Shown here: piece after piece, positions 26,224 to 35,119 of the stretch
Layout of the letters: each line of letters starts with the position of its first letter
Position numbering within the stretch: the first letter of the stretch is position 1
Source: Clostridia bacterium
Lineage (GTDB): Bacteria > Bacillota > Clostridia > Christensenellales > Aristaeellaceae
DNA: 35,831 nt
Assembly: GCA_017476605.1 (NCBI GenBank)
Contig: JAFUZM010000098.1
Location: 1 to 35,831 of the forward strand
Reading direction: 5' to 3'
Notes under the pieces: generated by a model
The model's input: the letters and a program-made list of their open reading frames with translations, nothing else
Databases searched by the model: none
What the model was told of the DNA's origin: nothing
Made by a program: the position numbers and the translations under genes

Positions 26224-27942
26224 ATGGGAATGGTGAGTACTGGCTTGTTTCTTCCAATTACTATCATTCTGCTGATCGTGGCTTTTTGGGGGAAAAAGAA
26301 AGAAAAACATGCCTGCGATGTGCAGGACAAACTCGGGAAATGGTATTGGGTGCTGTTTGCTGCCTGTATGGCGATGGGCATCTTCACGCGAGTGTATCGT
26401 TTTTGCGACCTGCCCAAGGGGACCAATCATGATGGGATCATGGGCGCTGTTCAGGCGTTCTATCTGATGCGTGATGGTGTGGATACCTCCGGATTTTCAT
26501 GGCCAACCTATTTTGAGGCATGGAAATATACGAATATGTCAACGCTGTATTCGTGGATCCTGATTCCATTTCTTTCTTTGTTTGGGAATACCGTTTTCGC
26601 GCTCCGTTTGCCGATGCTCATCATCAGCCTGCTGATGCTTCCGCTCGTATGGCATTTAGGCGTCAAACTGGCAGGCAAAATCTTCGGATTGATTCTCCTC
26701 TTTGTTGTTGCCACCAATCCATGGCATATTCTGCAAAGCAGATGGGCAATTGACGCCAATCTGATGCCGCATGTCTTTCTGATTGGCTTTTATTTTTTGT
26801 ATCTGGGTATTGAAAAGAGACCCTTTCTGTACCTGTCAATGGTTTTCTTTGGTCTGACGGTCTATGCGTATGGCCAGGCGGCCATTTTAATGCCAATCTT
26901 TCTTTTGCCTGCGGCAGTCTATCTGGTGAGCAGGAAAAAGATTCCTGTGTTAGATCTGATCGTTTGCATCCTTTTATTTCTGGCCGTTTCCGGACTTTAT
27001 TACTGGACAATGGCCATCAATGCGCTGGGACTTGAGACGGTTCATATCGGGAGAATTACATTGCCGTATCTGGCTTTATCTCATCGTAGCAGTGATATTG
27101 CATTTGCCAATAAGGATGGCATCTTCAGCATCGCCGACGGATTGACCGGACTGCTGGGAATCCTGCTTGAAACGAATCGCTTTGCGGATCCGTATGATGC
27201 GATTCCCTGGGCCTATACCATGTATCGTTTCACAGCGGTTCTTTACCTGTTTGGTTTTTTCTATTTGTGGATACGGAGAAGGGACGAGATTCGAAAGAAC
27301 CTGGACATGCCATTTCGTACGAGTTCAATCCTGATCATGATGTGGTTTCTGGCCGCCGTCCTTACGGCAGCACAAATCGTCATGAATGTGATGCGCTTTA
27401 ACTACGTGTTCTATTCCCTCATGCTTCTTCTGGCGGTCACCATTTATGAAATGGGGAAACGCATCCCATGGACAGCCATGGGTGTGATTGGGATGATCTT
27501 CATTTCTTTTATCTGCTTGAATGTGACCTACTTTACAGATGAGGAGTATCAGAATGAGGTTGGTCTCAATTTCAGATATGGGTTCTTTAATGCATTAAAG
27601 GATACCTGGGGCTGGGATTATGATGAGTATGTGATCGGTGTCCAGAGCGAAACGGATCGAAAACAGAGTGAACCGCACGTGCTATATGCTCATGAAATTG
27701 ATTATCAGGCCCAAAATGAGGAAACAGATTTAGTTGGAGCAGATGGAAACCCGACAGACTGGTATTATACGGAACGATATGTTTATGTGACAGATCCCGA
27801 AACTTATGAACCGGATCCAATGGCATGCAATGTCTATGTGATGCGACAGAAAGAGTATCGGGATAAATTCAGTGAGGAAGATTTTTTGATCACAGATTAT
27901 GACATGTATTTCGTTGCTTATCCCAGGTATTGGGCAGAATGA
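26224..27942 (+). CDS. GT-C (family 39-like) membrane glycosyltransferase, paralogue 1
   Basis: This 572-residue polytopic membrane protein has about ten hydrophobic helices. The first outer loop carries LPKGTNHDGIMGA, with Asp69 in the place of the catalytic acidic residue of GT39/ArnT-type enzymes. The next loop contains FGNTVFALRLPML and NPWHILQSRWAIDANL, typical of this fold in Firmicutes. These enzymes move a sugar from a polyprenyl-phosphate carrier to an acceptor outside the cell (family knowledge). A C-terminal soluble part of about 120 residues follows the last helix. ATG 26224 has AGAGGAGG 8 bases upstream. Donor and acceptor are unknown. The GT2 enzyme at 19197 could make the lipid-linked donor. 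Confidence 0.85.
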   Translation: MGMVSTGLFLPITIILLIVAFWGKKKEKHACDVQDKLGKWYWVLFAACMAMGIFTRVYRFCDLPKGTNHDGIMGAVQAFYLMRDGVDTSGFSWPTYFEAWKYTNMSTLYSWILIPFLSLFGNTVFALRLPMLIISLLMLPLVWHLGVKLAGKIFGLILLFVVATNPWHILQSRWAIDANLMPHVFLIGFYFLYLGIEKRPFLYLSMVFFGLTVYAYGQAAILMPIFLLPAAVYLVSRKKIPVLDLIVCILLFLAVSGLYYWTMAINALGLETVHIGRITLPYLALSHRSSDIAFANKDGIFSIADGLTGLLGILLETNRFADPYDAIPWAYTMYRFTAVLYLFGFFYLWIRRRDEIRKNLDMPFRTSSILIMMWFLAAVLTAAQIVMNVMRFNYVFYSLMLLLAVTIYEMGKRIPWTAMGVIGMIFISFICLNVTYFTDEEYQNEVGLNFRYGFFNALKDTWGWDYDEYVIGVQSETDRKQSEPHVLYAHEIDYQAQNEETDLVGADGNPTDWYYTERYVYVTDPETYEPDPMACNVYVMRQKEYRDKFSEEDFLITDYDMYFVAYPRYWAE

Positions 27943-28022
27943 CGGATAATTGCAGGGAAAAAGTCTGTGCGCTAAAAAAGCAGATGATCTGATCATCTAC
28001 CACGTTGTAAGAGGGAAATAAC

Positions 28023-29714
28023 ATGATTTATGTCGTATCATCTTGGGTGTTTATGGTGGTAACACTGGTGATTTGTATTGCATGTAATCATCCAAATATA
28101 ACGAATAAAACGTCCATTGGAAAACGTGGAAACTTTGTTTTTTGTGGCATTATCTTTTTGGCAGGATGTTTCTGCAGGCTCTGGATGCTGGATAAGTTAC
28201 CATCCGGATTGACAGCAGAAGAGGCACTGATTGGAGCACAGGGAAAGGCCTTATGGCAGCTGGGTGGTTTCTACCCATCAGGGAAATTAACGGCACAGCT
28301 CCCGTATTGGACAGGGGAGAGTGTTGGTCCGTTTCTTGCTGTACTGACGGCACCTTTTGTAGGCTTGTTTGGATCGGGGGCATGGGCAGTCCGTTTGCCT
28401 CTGGCCCTCCTGTCCATCGTGGCGATGCTGGCCATGTATGGCATTGGCAAGGAACTGGGGGACGAGCGCCTGGGGCGGATGGCCATGGGTGTCTGTGCAC
28501 TTTGCCCGTGCTTTGTTCTTGATGCAAGACTGACAACGGGTGCAAATGCCGCCTTGTATCTTTTGCCAATCGCGATCTATCTGGTTTTGCTTGGGATGCG
28601 GAAACCGCTCTGTCTCTATCCGGGGATGATTTTACTGGCAATGACAGGATATACCTCAAATATCTATCTGTTCATTGCGCCATTGCTTGTGATTGCAGCG
28701 TTTGTCATGGGTCTTCTGATATCGAAAGACAAAGTGCATGTGCTTATTGCAGGCATCCTGGGCGTATTTGCCGTCATGCCGGCTTTGTTAACGGTGATTG
28801 TGAATTTTACAAACAGCCAGCCGATGCTGTTGTTTGGGATGATTGAAATTCCAAAACTGCAGGACTTTGAGAAGCTGGCTTGGCTGGGGAGCAGAATGAA
28901 AGATGCGCAGGAACCGTTAAGAATCGCATTGAATCAATTCTTCACTTCCGTTTTTACCGGAGCAACGTTCGGAAATATTACACATGAAAATATAGGAAGA
29001 GGCGTACTCTCACCAGAGGGATTCTATGTTCTCTATCTAATGAGTCTGCCTCTCATTCTTTTGGGTATCCTTCTGCTGATCCGTCGTTGTTTTGAGAAAG
29101 ATCATGCCAATAAAACTGTCCGGCTCAAATGGGGCATGGTGACTTTGTTTTGGCTGATGAGCGTCATTTGTGTTGTTCTGTTTGGCAGTATCGGCGCCCA
29201 AAACATTGCGGACCTTGAAACGAGCTGTTATGATTACGCATCGCTTTTCTTCTATAACGCGCTTTTAATGAGTGTGGCAATGGCGAGAATCGGCGAGAAA
29301 AGTCAGGCAGGGATAACGGGCATAATGGCTATGCTTGGGATCAGTTTCTGTCTACTCTGCACGTATGTGTTTGGCGGGGAGTACGGGAAAGCGATGAACG
29401 TTGCCTTTCCCGGATTCAGAGAAGCTGCCCGGTATGCCGAAACAGTACATTCAAAAACCGACTATGATATTTGTGTGACGGATCGGCTTTATCCTCACAT
29501 AAATCCCGACCAGGCGGCAGAGATGATGACACTTTTGGCAAGCAACGCGAACATGCGCGAACCCTTGCATTTCAGTATTGAGTATCCGGGGGCAATTGAT
29601 GAACTGCGAGACAATGAGATCTATCTGATGTTTCCGGAGGACACGTTTGATTGGAATATCGATGCATTTGATTATGTGGATTTTGGCGGGTTTGTTGTTC
29701 TGACTCCATATTAA
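28023..29714 (+). CDS. GT-C (family 39-like) membrane glycosyltransferase, paralogue 2
   Basis: This 563-residue polytopic protein is a diverged tandem paralogue of the preceding gene. The equivalent loops read LPSGLTAEEALIGAQGKAL, GSGAWAVRLPLALLS and CPCFVLDARLTTGANAAL, so a Glu replaces the Asp at the catalytic position. About ten hydrophobic helices are followed by an approximately 110-residue outer tail. ATG 28023 has AGAGGGA 7 bases upstream. The 80-base gap holds a short hairpin (AGATGAT/ATCATCT) but no promoter. The pair is probably co-transcribed and acts on related envelope glycans. Exact substrates cannot be read from sequence. Confidence 0.82.
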   Translation: MIYVVSSWVFMVVTLVICIACNHPNITNKTSIGKRGNFVFCGIIFLAGCFCRLWMLDKLPSGLTAEEALIGAQGKALWQLGGFYPSGKLTAQLPYWTGESVGPFLAVLTAPFVGLFGSGAWAVRLPLALLSIVAMLAMYGIGKELGDERLGRMAMGVCALCPCFVLDARLTTGANAALYLLPIAIYLVLLGMRKPLCLYPGMILLAMTGYTSNIYLFIAPLLVIAAFVMGLLISKDKVHVLIAGILGVFAVMPALLTVIVNFTNSQPMLLFGMIEIPKLQDFEKLAWLGSRMKDAQEPLRIALNQFFTSVFTGATFGNITHENIGRGVLSPEGFYVLYLMSLPLILLGILLLIRRCFEKDHANKTVRLKWGMVTLFWLMSVICVVLFGSIGAQNIADLETSCYDYASLFFYNALLMSVAMARIGEKSQAGITGIMAMLGISFCLLCTYVFGGEYGKAMNVAFPGFREAARYAETVHSKTDYDICVTDRLYPHINPDQAAEMMTLLASNANMREPLHFSIEYPGAIDELRDNEIYLMFPEDTFDWNIDAFDYVDFGGFVVLTPY

Positions 29715-29754
29715 ACGCCCGATTCCATGGCGATCGGTTGATGGGAGACCGTAT

Positions 29755-30153
29755 ATGATAGAGGTAATTGAGAAAGCGAGAATGCTTGGGGAAGCCATTC
29801 GGGATTCCGCTGAGTACAAAGAGATGCAGCTGAGAGAGGCAGAGGCGGAGACGGATCCAGCAGCGAATGCATTAAAGCAGCAGATCCGGGAAATGAACAT
29901 TGAATATCAGAAAACGCTTGAACGGCTGGAAACGGCAGATATGTCGGTGCTTGAGGCAATGCAGGGGGAGATGGATGCCTCCAAAAAGGTCCTTGCAGAG
30001 CTGCCGTCGATTCAGGCAAGAGATGCAGCCAGAATGCAGTTTTCAAGGCTGATGGAGCAGGTCAATAATGTCATGCAGTACATTCTCTATGGAGAAATCA
30101 GCAGTACCTCGGGATGCGGCGGAAACTGCTCGGGCTGTGCCGGATGTCAGTAA
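29755..30153 (+). CDS. YlbF/YmcA (RicF/RicA-like) family protein with Cys-rich tail
   Basis: This 132-residue helical protein belongs to the YlbF/YmcA family. In Bacillus subtilis, RicA and RicF join RicT in an Fe-S complex that directs RNase Y cleavage of mRNAs. The three helices are rich in Glu/Ala/Leu (EAIRDSAEYKEMQLREAEAE early, MQFSRLMEQVNNVMQYIL late). The end is CGGNCSGCAGC, four cysteines in 11 residues and a plausible cluster ligand set. The position just before mutS matches ymcA in B. subtilis (ymcB(miaB)-ymcA-cotE-mutS), so a RicA-like role is favoured. GGGAG lies 8 bases before ATG 29755. RicA versus RicF cannot be settled here. Confidence 0.85.
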   Translation: MIEVIEKARMLGEAIRDSAEYKEMQLREAEAETDPAANALKQQIREMNIEYQKTLERLETADMSVLEAMQGEMDASKKVLAELPSIQARDAARMQFSRLMEQVNNVMQYILYGEISSTSGCGGNCSGCAGCQ

Positions 30154-30176
30154 ATGAATGAAGGATAAGGTGGAAA

Positions 30177-32768
30177 ATGGCTGAATTGACGCCGATGATG
30201 CGGCAGTATCTTGAAACGAAAGAGAAGCATCCGGGGATGATTCTCTTTTTCCGACTCGGTGACTTTTATGAAATGTTCTTTGATGATGCGATTACCGCAT
30301 CCAGGGAACTGGAGCTCACTCTGACCGGGAAATCCTGCGGAATGGAGGAACGGGCACCCATGTGCGGCGTCCCCTTCCACAGCGCGGATACGTATATCAA
30401 TCAGCTGATTGAAAAAGGATACAAGGTCGCCATCTGCGAGCAGATGGAGGATCCGGCAACCGCAAAGGGACTTGTCAAGCGGGACGTCATCCGTATTGTG
30501 ACGCCGGGAACCGTCATCGAATCAGCAATGCTGGATGAACGGAAAAACAATTACCTGCTTTCCATCTGCTATGACGGGAAGCGGGCGGGTCTTTCCTTTG
30601 CAGATGTGTCCACGGGGGAATTCTACCTGTACGAAATCGACCGGGCAGCAACGACACTCATGGATGAACTGGTGCGGATTATGCCCAGCGAGATCATCTG
30701 CAACACGGGACTTCCGGCCGAGATGATTGACCGGCCATACAGCGTTGAGGAAAGCGGGAACTATCGGTATCAGAGGGCCTTATCTGTTCTTTTAAAGCAC
30801 TTTAATGTCAAGACCCTGGATGGATTCGGGGTTGGCGGGCTGACCCTGGGCATTCGGGCCGCCGGTGCCCTGTTTCAGTATCTCAAGGATACACAGAAGA
30901 ATTCTCTGGATCACATGACGGAGATCAAGCGGTATTACAATCGTAACTATCTGATCCTGGACCACACGGCGAGGCGGAACCTTGAACTGACCGAGACGAT
31001 GCGCTCAAGGTCCAGAAAAGGATCGCTGCTTGAAATCCTTGACTATACCTCAACCGCCATGGGCTCAAGGACGCTGCGGGGATTTATCGAGCAGCCCTTT
31101 GCAAACAAGGAGGAGATCGATCAGCGTCTTGACGCGCTTGCATGCCTCACCGCAAACGATATGGCGGTGGATGCCATCCGTCAGGAGCTGAACGGGGTCT
31201 ATGATATTGAGCGTCTGCTCAGCCGGATTGCCTACCGCAGCATCAACCCAAGGGATTGTCTGGCCCTGCTTTCCTCTCTTTTGCATGTGCCGCCCGTTCG
31301 CGCGCAGCTTGAGGCCATGGGAGTTGCAGGCATTTTACAGAGGCTCCTTGAAGAGATGGATCCCCTGGAGGAGATCCGTGAGCGGATTGAACGGGCCATT
31401 GATCCGGATGCGCCGGCCCTTTTGAGTGAGGGCAATTTTATTCGCAGCGGTTATTCTGAGGAGCTGGATACCCTGCGCGAGGCGGCCAGAAACGGAAAGC
31501 AGTGGATTGCGGACCTTGAGGCAAAGGAGCGCGAGGAAACCGGAATCAAAAATCTGAGAATTCAGTATAACCGGGTCTTCGGATACTATATCGAGGTGAC
31601 CAAGTCCTTTTATGAGCTTGTGCCCATCCGCTATACCAGAAAGCAGACGCTGGCCAATGCCGAGCGGTATACCACCCCGGAGCTCCACGAGATTGAGGAA
31701 AAGGTGCTGGGTGCGCAGGAAAAGGCGACCCGGCTTGAACAGTCCCTGTTTACGGAGCTGCGGGAATATCTGATTCAAAGCATTGCAAAGATTCAGAAGA
31801 CCGCCGTTGCCTTAAAGACGCTGGATGCGCTCGTCTCCCTCTCTGTTGCTGCAGTCAAGAACCGGTATGTGCGGCCGGAAATCACGGAGGACGGGGTCAT
31901 TGAGATTGAAGGAGGACGCCATCCGGTAGTGGAGGCGAACATGCACGGCGAGGAGATGTTCGTCCCCAACGATACACTGCTGGATCAGGACGAAAACCGC
32001 ATGCTGATCATCACCGGCCCCAACATGGCCGGTAAAAGCACCTATATGCGGCAGATTGCGCTCATCACCCTCATGGCCCACATCGGCTCCTTTGTGCCTG
32101 CGGACCGGGCGAGCATTTCGGTGGTGGACCGCATCTTTACGCGGGTCGGTGCCTCAGATGATCTTGCCAGCGGTCAGTCCACCTTCATGGTGGAGATGAA
32201 TGAGATGGCGAACATTCTCAAAAATGCAACCAGTCATTCACTCATCCTGCTGGATGAAATCGGCCGCGGCACCAGCACCTTTGACGGTCTCTCCATTGCA
32301 TGGGCCGTGGTTGAATATCTTGTGAACAAGGAAAAGATCGGTGCAAAGACACTGTTTGCGACGCACTACCATGAGCTGAGCGAGCTTGAGGGCAATGTGC
32401 AGGGCGTGGTCAATTACCGGATCTCCGTGCTTGAACGCGGGGACAGCATCCTGTTCCTCAGAAAGATTGAGCGTGGCGGGACCGACAAGAGCTTCGGCAT
32501 TCATGTGGCGCAGCTGGCGGGCCTCCCGCGGCCCGTGGTCCAGCGTGCGCGGGAGGTTCTGGCCCGCATTGAAGCAAACAATACGACGCAGCATAAGATC
32601 GGCTCGGATATTCTGGGAACCAATGCCCAGCCAAAGCAGGTCAGCATGTTCGACGCTCCCGCCATGGACTTTGTGGAGGAGGTCAGTCAGCTGGATGTGC
32701 TTTCCATGACGCCGATGGATGCGCTTAATCTCCTGTTCGTGCTTAAGGAGAGAGCAAAACAGATTTAA
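30177..32768 (+). CDS. mutS: DNA mismatch repair protein MutS
   Basis: This 863-residue ATPase recognises mismatches. Domain I carries the mismatch-probing motif FYE (Phe30, Glu32) in RLGDFYEMFFDDA. The connector, lever and clamp domains follow (about 130-560). The ATPase domain has Walker A GPNMAGKST (614-622), Walker B LILLDEIGRG (689-698) and STFDG. The C-terminal helix-turn-helix region is present, and length is typical for MutS1. ATG 30177 has AAGGTGG just upstream, 23 bases after the YlbF-family stop. The gene precedes mutL directly, so the repair pair forms one transcript with miaA. Confidence 0.98.
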   Translation: MAELTPMMRQYLETKEKHPGMILFFRLGDFYEMFFDDAITASRELELTLTGKSCGMEERAPMCGVPFHSADTYINQLIEKGYKVAICEQMEDPATAKGLVKRDVIRIVTPGTVIESAMLDERKNNYLLSICYDGKRAGLSFADVSTGEFYLYEIDRAATTLMDELVRIMPSEIICNTGLPAEMIDRPYSVEESGNYRYQRALSVLLKHFNVKTLDGFGVGGLTLGIRAAGALFQYLKDTQKNSLDHMTEIKRYYNRNYLILDHTARRNLELTETMRSRSRKGSLLEILDYTSTAMGSRTLRGFIEQPFANKEEIDQRLDALACLTANDMAVDAIRQELNGVYDIERLLSRIAYRSINPRDCLALLSSLLHVPPVRAQLEAMGVAGILQRLLEEMDPLEEIRERIERAIDPDAPALLSEGNFIRSGYSEELDTLREAARNGKQWIADLEAKEREETGIKNLRIQYNRVFGYYIEVTKSFYELVPIRYTRKQTLANAERYTTPELHEIEEKVLGAQEKATRLEQSLFTELREYLIQSIAKIQKTAVALKTLDALVSLSVAAVKNRYVRPEITEDGVIEIEGGRHPVVEANMHGEEMFVPNDTLLDQDENRMLIITGPNMAGKSTYMRQIALITLMAHIGSFVPADRASISVVDRIFTRVGASDDLASGQSTFMVEMNEMANILKNATSHSLILLDEIGRGTSTFDGLSIAWAVVEYLVNKEKIGAKTLFATHYHELSELEGNVQGVVNYRISVLERGDSILFLRKIERGGTDKSFGIHVAQLAGLPRPVVQRAREVLARIEANNTTQHKIGSDILGTNAQPKQVSMFDAPAMDFVEEVSQLDVLSMTPMDALNLLFVLKERAKQI

Positions 32769-32791
32769 TGATCGGAATTGGGGGAAAAGAG

Positions 32792-35119
32792 ATGGACGAC
32801 AGACCAATTGCGAGACTGGATAATGAACTGATTGGCAAGATTGCCGCAGGTGAAGTGGTGGAAAACCCGGCATCCGCGGTCAAGGAAATGGTTGAGAACA
32901 GCCTGGATTCCGGCGCAAAATCCATCACGGTGGAAGTGCGGGAGGGTGGAATTGCCTATATTCGCGTGACGGATAATGGCAGAGGCATTCGAAACCGGGA
33001 CATTCGCATGGCTTTTGAGCGGCATGCGACCAGTAAGATTGTGACGACAGATGACCTTTTTCATCTTTCCACGCTTGGATTTCGCGGGGAGGCGCTGGCC
33101 TCCATTGCTGCCGTTTCAAAGCTCACCCTGACTACACACAGAGTAGGGGAATCCGTTGGAACAAGAGCCCAAAATGAGGGCGGCATGATCCTGGACATTA
33201 CCGAGGCGGCAGCGCCTCAGGGCACCACCATTGTTGTAAAGGAGCTCTTCTACAATACACCGGTCCGCCTCAAGTTTCTCAAGAAACCGACAACGGAGGC
33301 ATCCAAGGTTGCGGATGTGATGCAGCGGTTCATCCTGTCAAGGCCGGACATCAGTTTCCGGTTCATCAGCAACGGGCGCCAGGTATATCAAAGCTCCGGA
33401 AACGGAGATCTGAAAAGCGCCATTTTCTGCCTGTATGGCCGGGAAACAGCCGAAAACATGCTTCCGGTGAAAGCCGAGGGATCCATCAGCATAAAGGGCA
33501 TGGTGGGCGTTGGTGCGGAGGCCAGATCAAACCGCAACCGGCAGACCTTTATCATCAACGGGCGCTGTATCCGCTCCCTTCTTCTTTCCCAGGCCCTGGA
33601 GGAGGCGGCAAAGGAGCGATATACCATCGGCCATTATCCGACCTGCGTTCTCAGCCTCAGTATGCCGGCGACCCTGGTGGACGTGAATGTTCATCCGAAC
33701 AAGCTGGAGGTTCGGTTCAGTGATGAGAATCTCGTGTACCAGAAGGTGTTTGAGGCGGTGTCCGGCTCTTTCTCGGAGTCCCTTCTGGGTGGTGCCCCGA
33801 CCATTACGGAGCCAGGTAACACTCCGCCTCCGCCGATCCCCATGCGGGTGATCCCGACGGGAAGCATAGAAGGAAAGGAAACTGCCGCGAAAATCATCAG
33901 TCAGGAAAAGGAGATGGCCACCGGGGCCGTTAGCCCGGAAGCGGCTGCCAATGATGTGCCTGGTCAGGCAAAGGAAGCGACAACCGGCGCCATCGGATGG
34001 AAAGAGGCCACAAGTGATGTACCCGGTCAGGTAAAGGAAGCGACAACCGGCGCCATCGGATGGAAAGAGGCCTCAGGGGATATACCCGGGCAGACAGGTG
34101 CAGCGACACCAAACGATGCATCCGGCCAGAGGAGCACATCGCCAGGGGATAAACAGCAGCCGGTTCAGGATGATCAGGATTTTGCCTCTATTGTGACCAA
34201 CTATTTTTCGGGCAACTATCACCCGGACTCCGGCAGCTTTTCTGCGCCGGGGAATATTCCCGTACAGCAGGCAGAGCCTGAGCGCAATTCCGAGATTCCC
34301 GTGGTTTCTGGCACGCCGGATCAGGAGCAGGCAGATGCATCAGCTGCGACGCTGTCCGGCGAGACATTAATCCGGCCGGAACCGACCGGGACAAACGGGG
34401 CGGAAAAGGAGCCGACGGAACAGGGAAATGCGGGCTCCGTGCATCTTGCGGACATCTATCCTCCAAAGGCCGAGGAACCTGTGGAATATGAACAACTGAA
34501 GTTTGCGGAGGTCAGCCCGGCAGAGAACAAGAAAAATGCGTTTGCCGGATATGACTATGTGGGAACGGCCTTTGATACCTACATCATCATGCAAAACAGC
34601 AAACAGCTGCTGCTGATTGACCAGCATGCCGCGCATGAGCGCATCCTGTATGAAAAGCTCATGAAGCAGGTGGACATCGGCAACGGCTCACAGCTCCTGC
34701 TGATTCCTCAGGTGGTTCACGTGACGCCACAGGAAGCGGTAAAGCTTGAAACCTACAAAGAGGAAATAGCGGCGGCAGGGTATGAGATTGAACCCTTCGG
34801 GGATCAGGATTATCAGATCCGGGCGGTGCCCAATGTTCTTGGCGAGCCGGAAACCAAAGCGGCATTTCTTGAAATGCTGGACCGGCTGGGGGAACTCAGG
34901 GTACTCAGCACAAAGCAGAAGCGGAGAGACGCGATTCTGCAGATGGCCTGTAAGAAGGCGATCAAGGGCGGAGATAAACTTGAAATGACGGAGATCTATG
35001 CGCTGCTTGAGGAAATGCAGAGGACAGGTGCTCCGCCAACGTGTCCGCATGGACGGCCACTGGTTGTGATCCTCAGTCGGACCGAACTGGAAAAGAAGTT
35101 TAAGAGAATCAATGAGTAA
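32792..35119 (+). CDS. mutL: DNA mismatch repair protein MutL (endonuclease type), long linker
   Basis: This 775-residue protein links mismatch recognition to strand incision. The GHKL ATPase is at about 1-330: ENSLDSGAKS with Asn36, DNGRG 61-65, GFRGEALAS from 97. A linker of about 220 residues (roughly 345-565) is longer than usual and holds a 63-bp tandem repeat. The dimerisation domain carries the endonuclease motif DQHAAHERILYE (from Asp610, matching DQHAx2Ex4E) and the late CPHGRP motif. It is therefore a nicking MutL as in bacteria lacking MutH. ATG 32792 has GGGGGA upstream. An ATG at 32768 overlapping the mutS stop has none. B. subtilis MutL is near 630 residues. Confidence 0.96.
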   Translation: MDDRPIARLDNELIGKIAAGEVVENPASAVKEMVENSLDSGAKSITVEVREGGIAYIRVTDNGRGIRNRDIRMAFERHATSKIVTTDDLFHLSTLGFRGEALASIAAVSKLTLTTHRVGESVGTRAQNEGGMILDITEAAAPQGTTIVVKELFYNTPVRLKFLKKPTTEASKVADVMQRFILSRPDISFRFISNGRQVYQSSGNGDLKSAIFCLYGRETAENMLPVKAEGSISIKGMVGVGAEARSNRNRQTFIINGRCIRSLLLSQALEEAAKERYTIGHYPTCVLSLSMPATLVDVNVHPNKLEVRFSDENLVYQKVFEAVSGSFSESLLGGAPTITEPGNTPPPPIPMRVIPTGSIEGKETAAKIISQEKEMATGAVSPEAAANDVPGQAKEATTGAIGWKEATSDVPGQVKEATTGAIGWKEASGDIPGQTGAATPNDASGQRSTSPGDKQQPVQDDQDFASIVTNYFSGNYHPDSGSFSAPGNIPVQQAEPERNSEIPVVSGTPDQEQADASAATLSGETLIRPEPTGTNGAEKEPTEQGNAGSVHLADIYPPKAEEPVEYEQLKFAEVSPAENKKNAFAGYDYVGTAFDTYIIMQNSKQLLLIDQHAAHERILYEKLMKQVDIGNGSQLLLIPQVVHVTPQEAVKLETYKEEIAAAGYEIEPFGDQDYQIRAVPNVLGEPETKAAFLEMLDRLGELRVLSTKQKRRDAILQMACKKAIKGGDKLEMTEIYALLEEMQRTGAPPTCPHGRPLVVILSRTELEKKFKRINE
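33962..34087 (+). repeat. 63-bp tandem repeat within the mutL linker
   Basis: Two adjacent 21-codon units begin GQAKEATTGAIGWKEA and GQVKEATTGAIGWKEA and differ at few bases. Degenerate flanking units (TGAVSPEAAANDVPGQ before, GQTGAATPNDASGQ after) suggest older expansion. The reading frame is kept. Confidence 0.92.
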
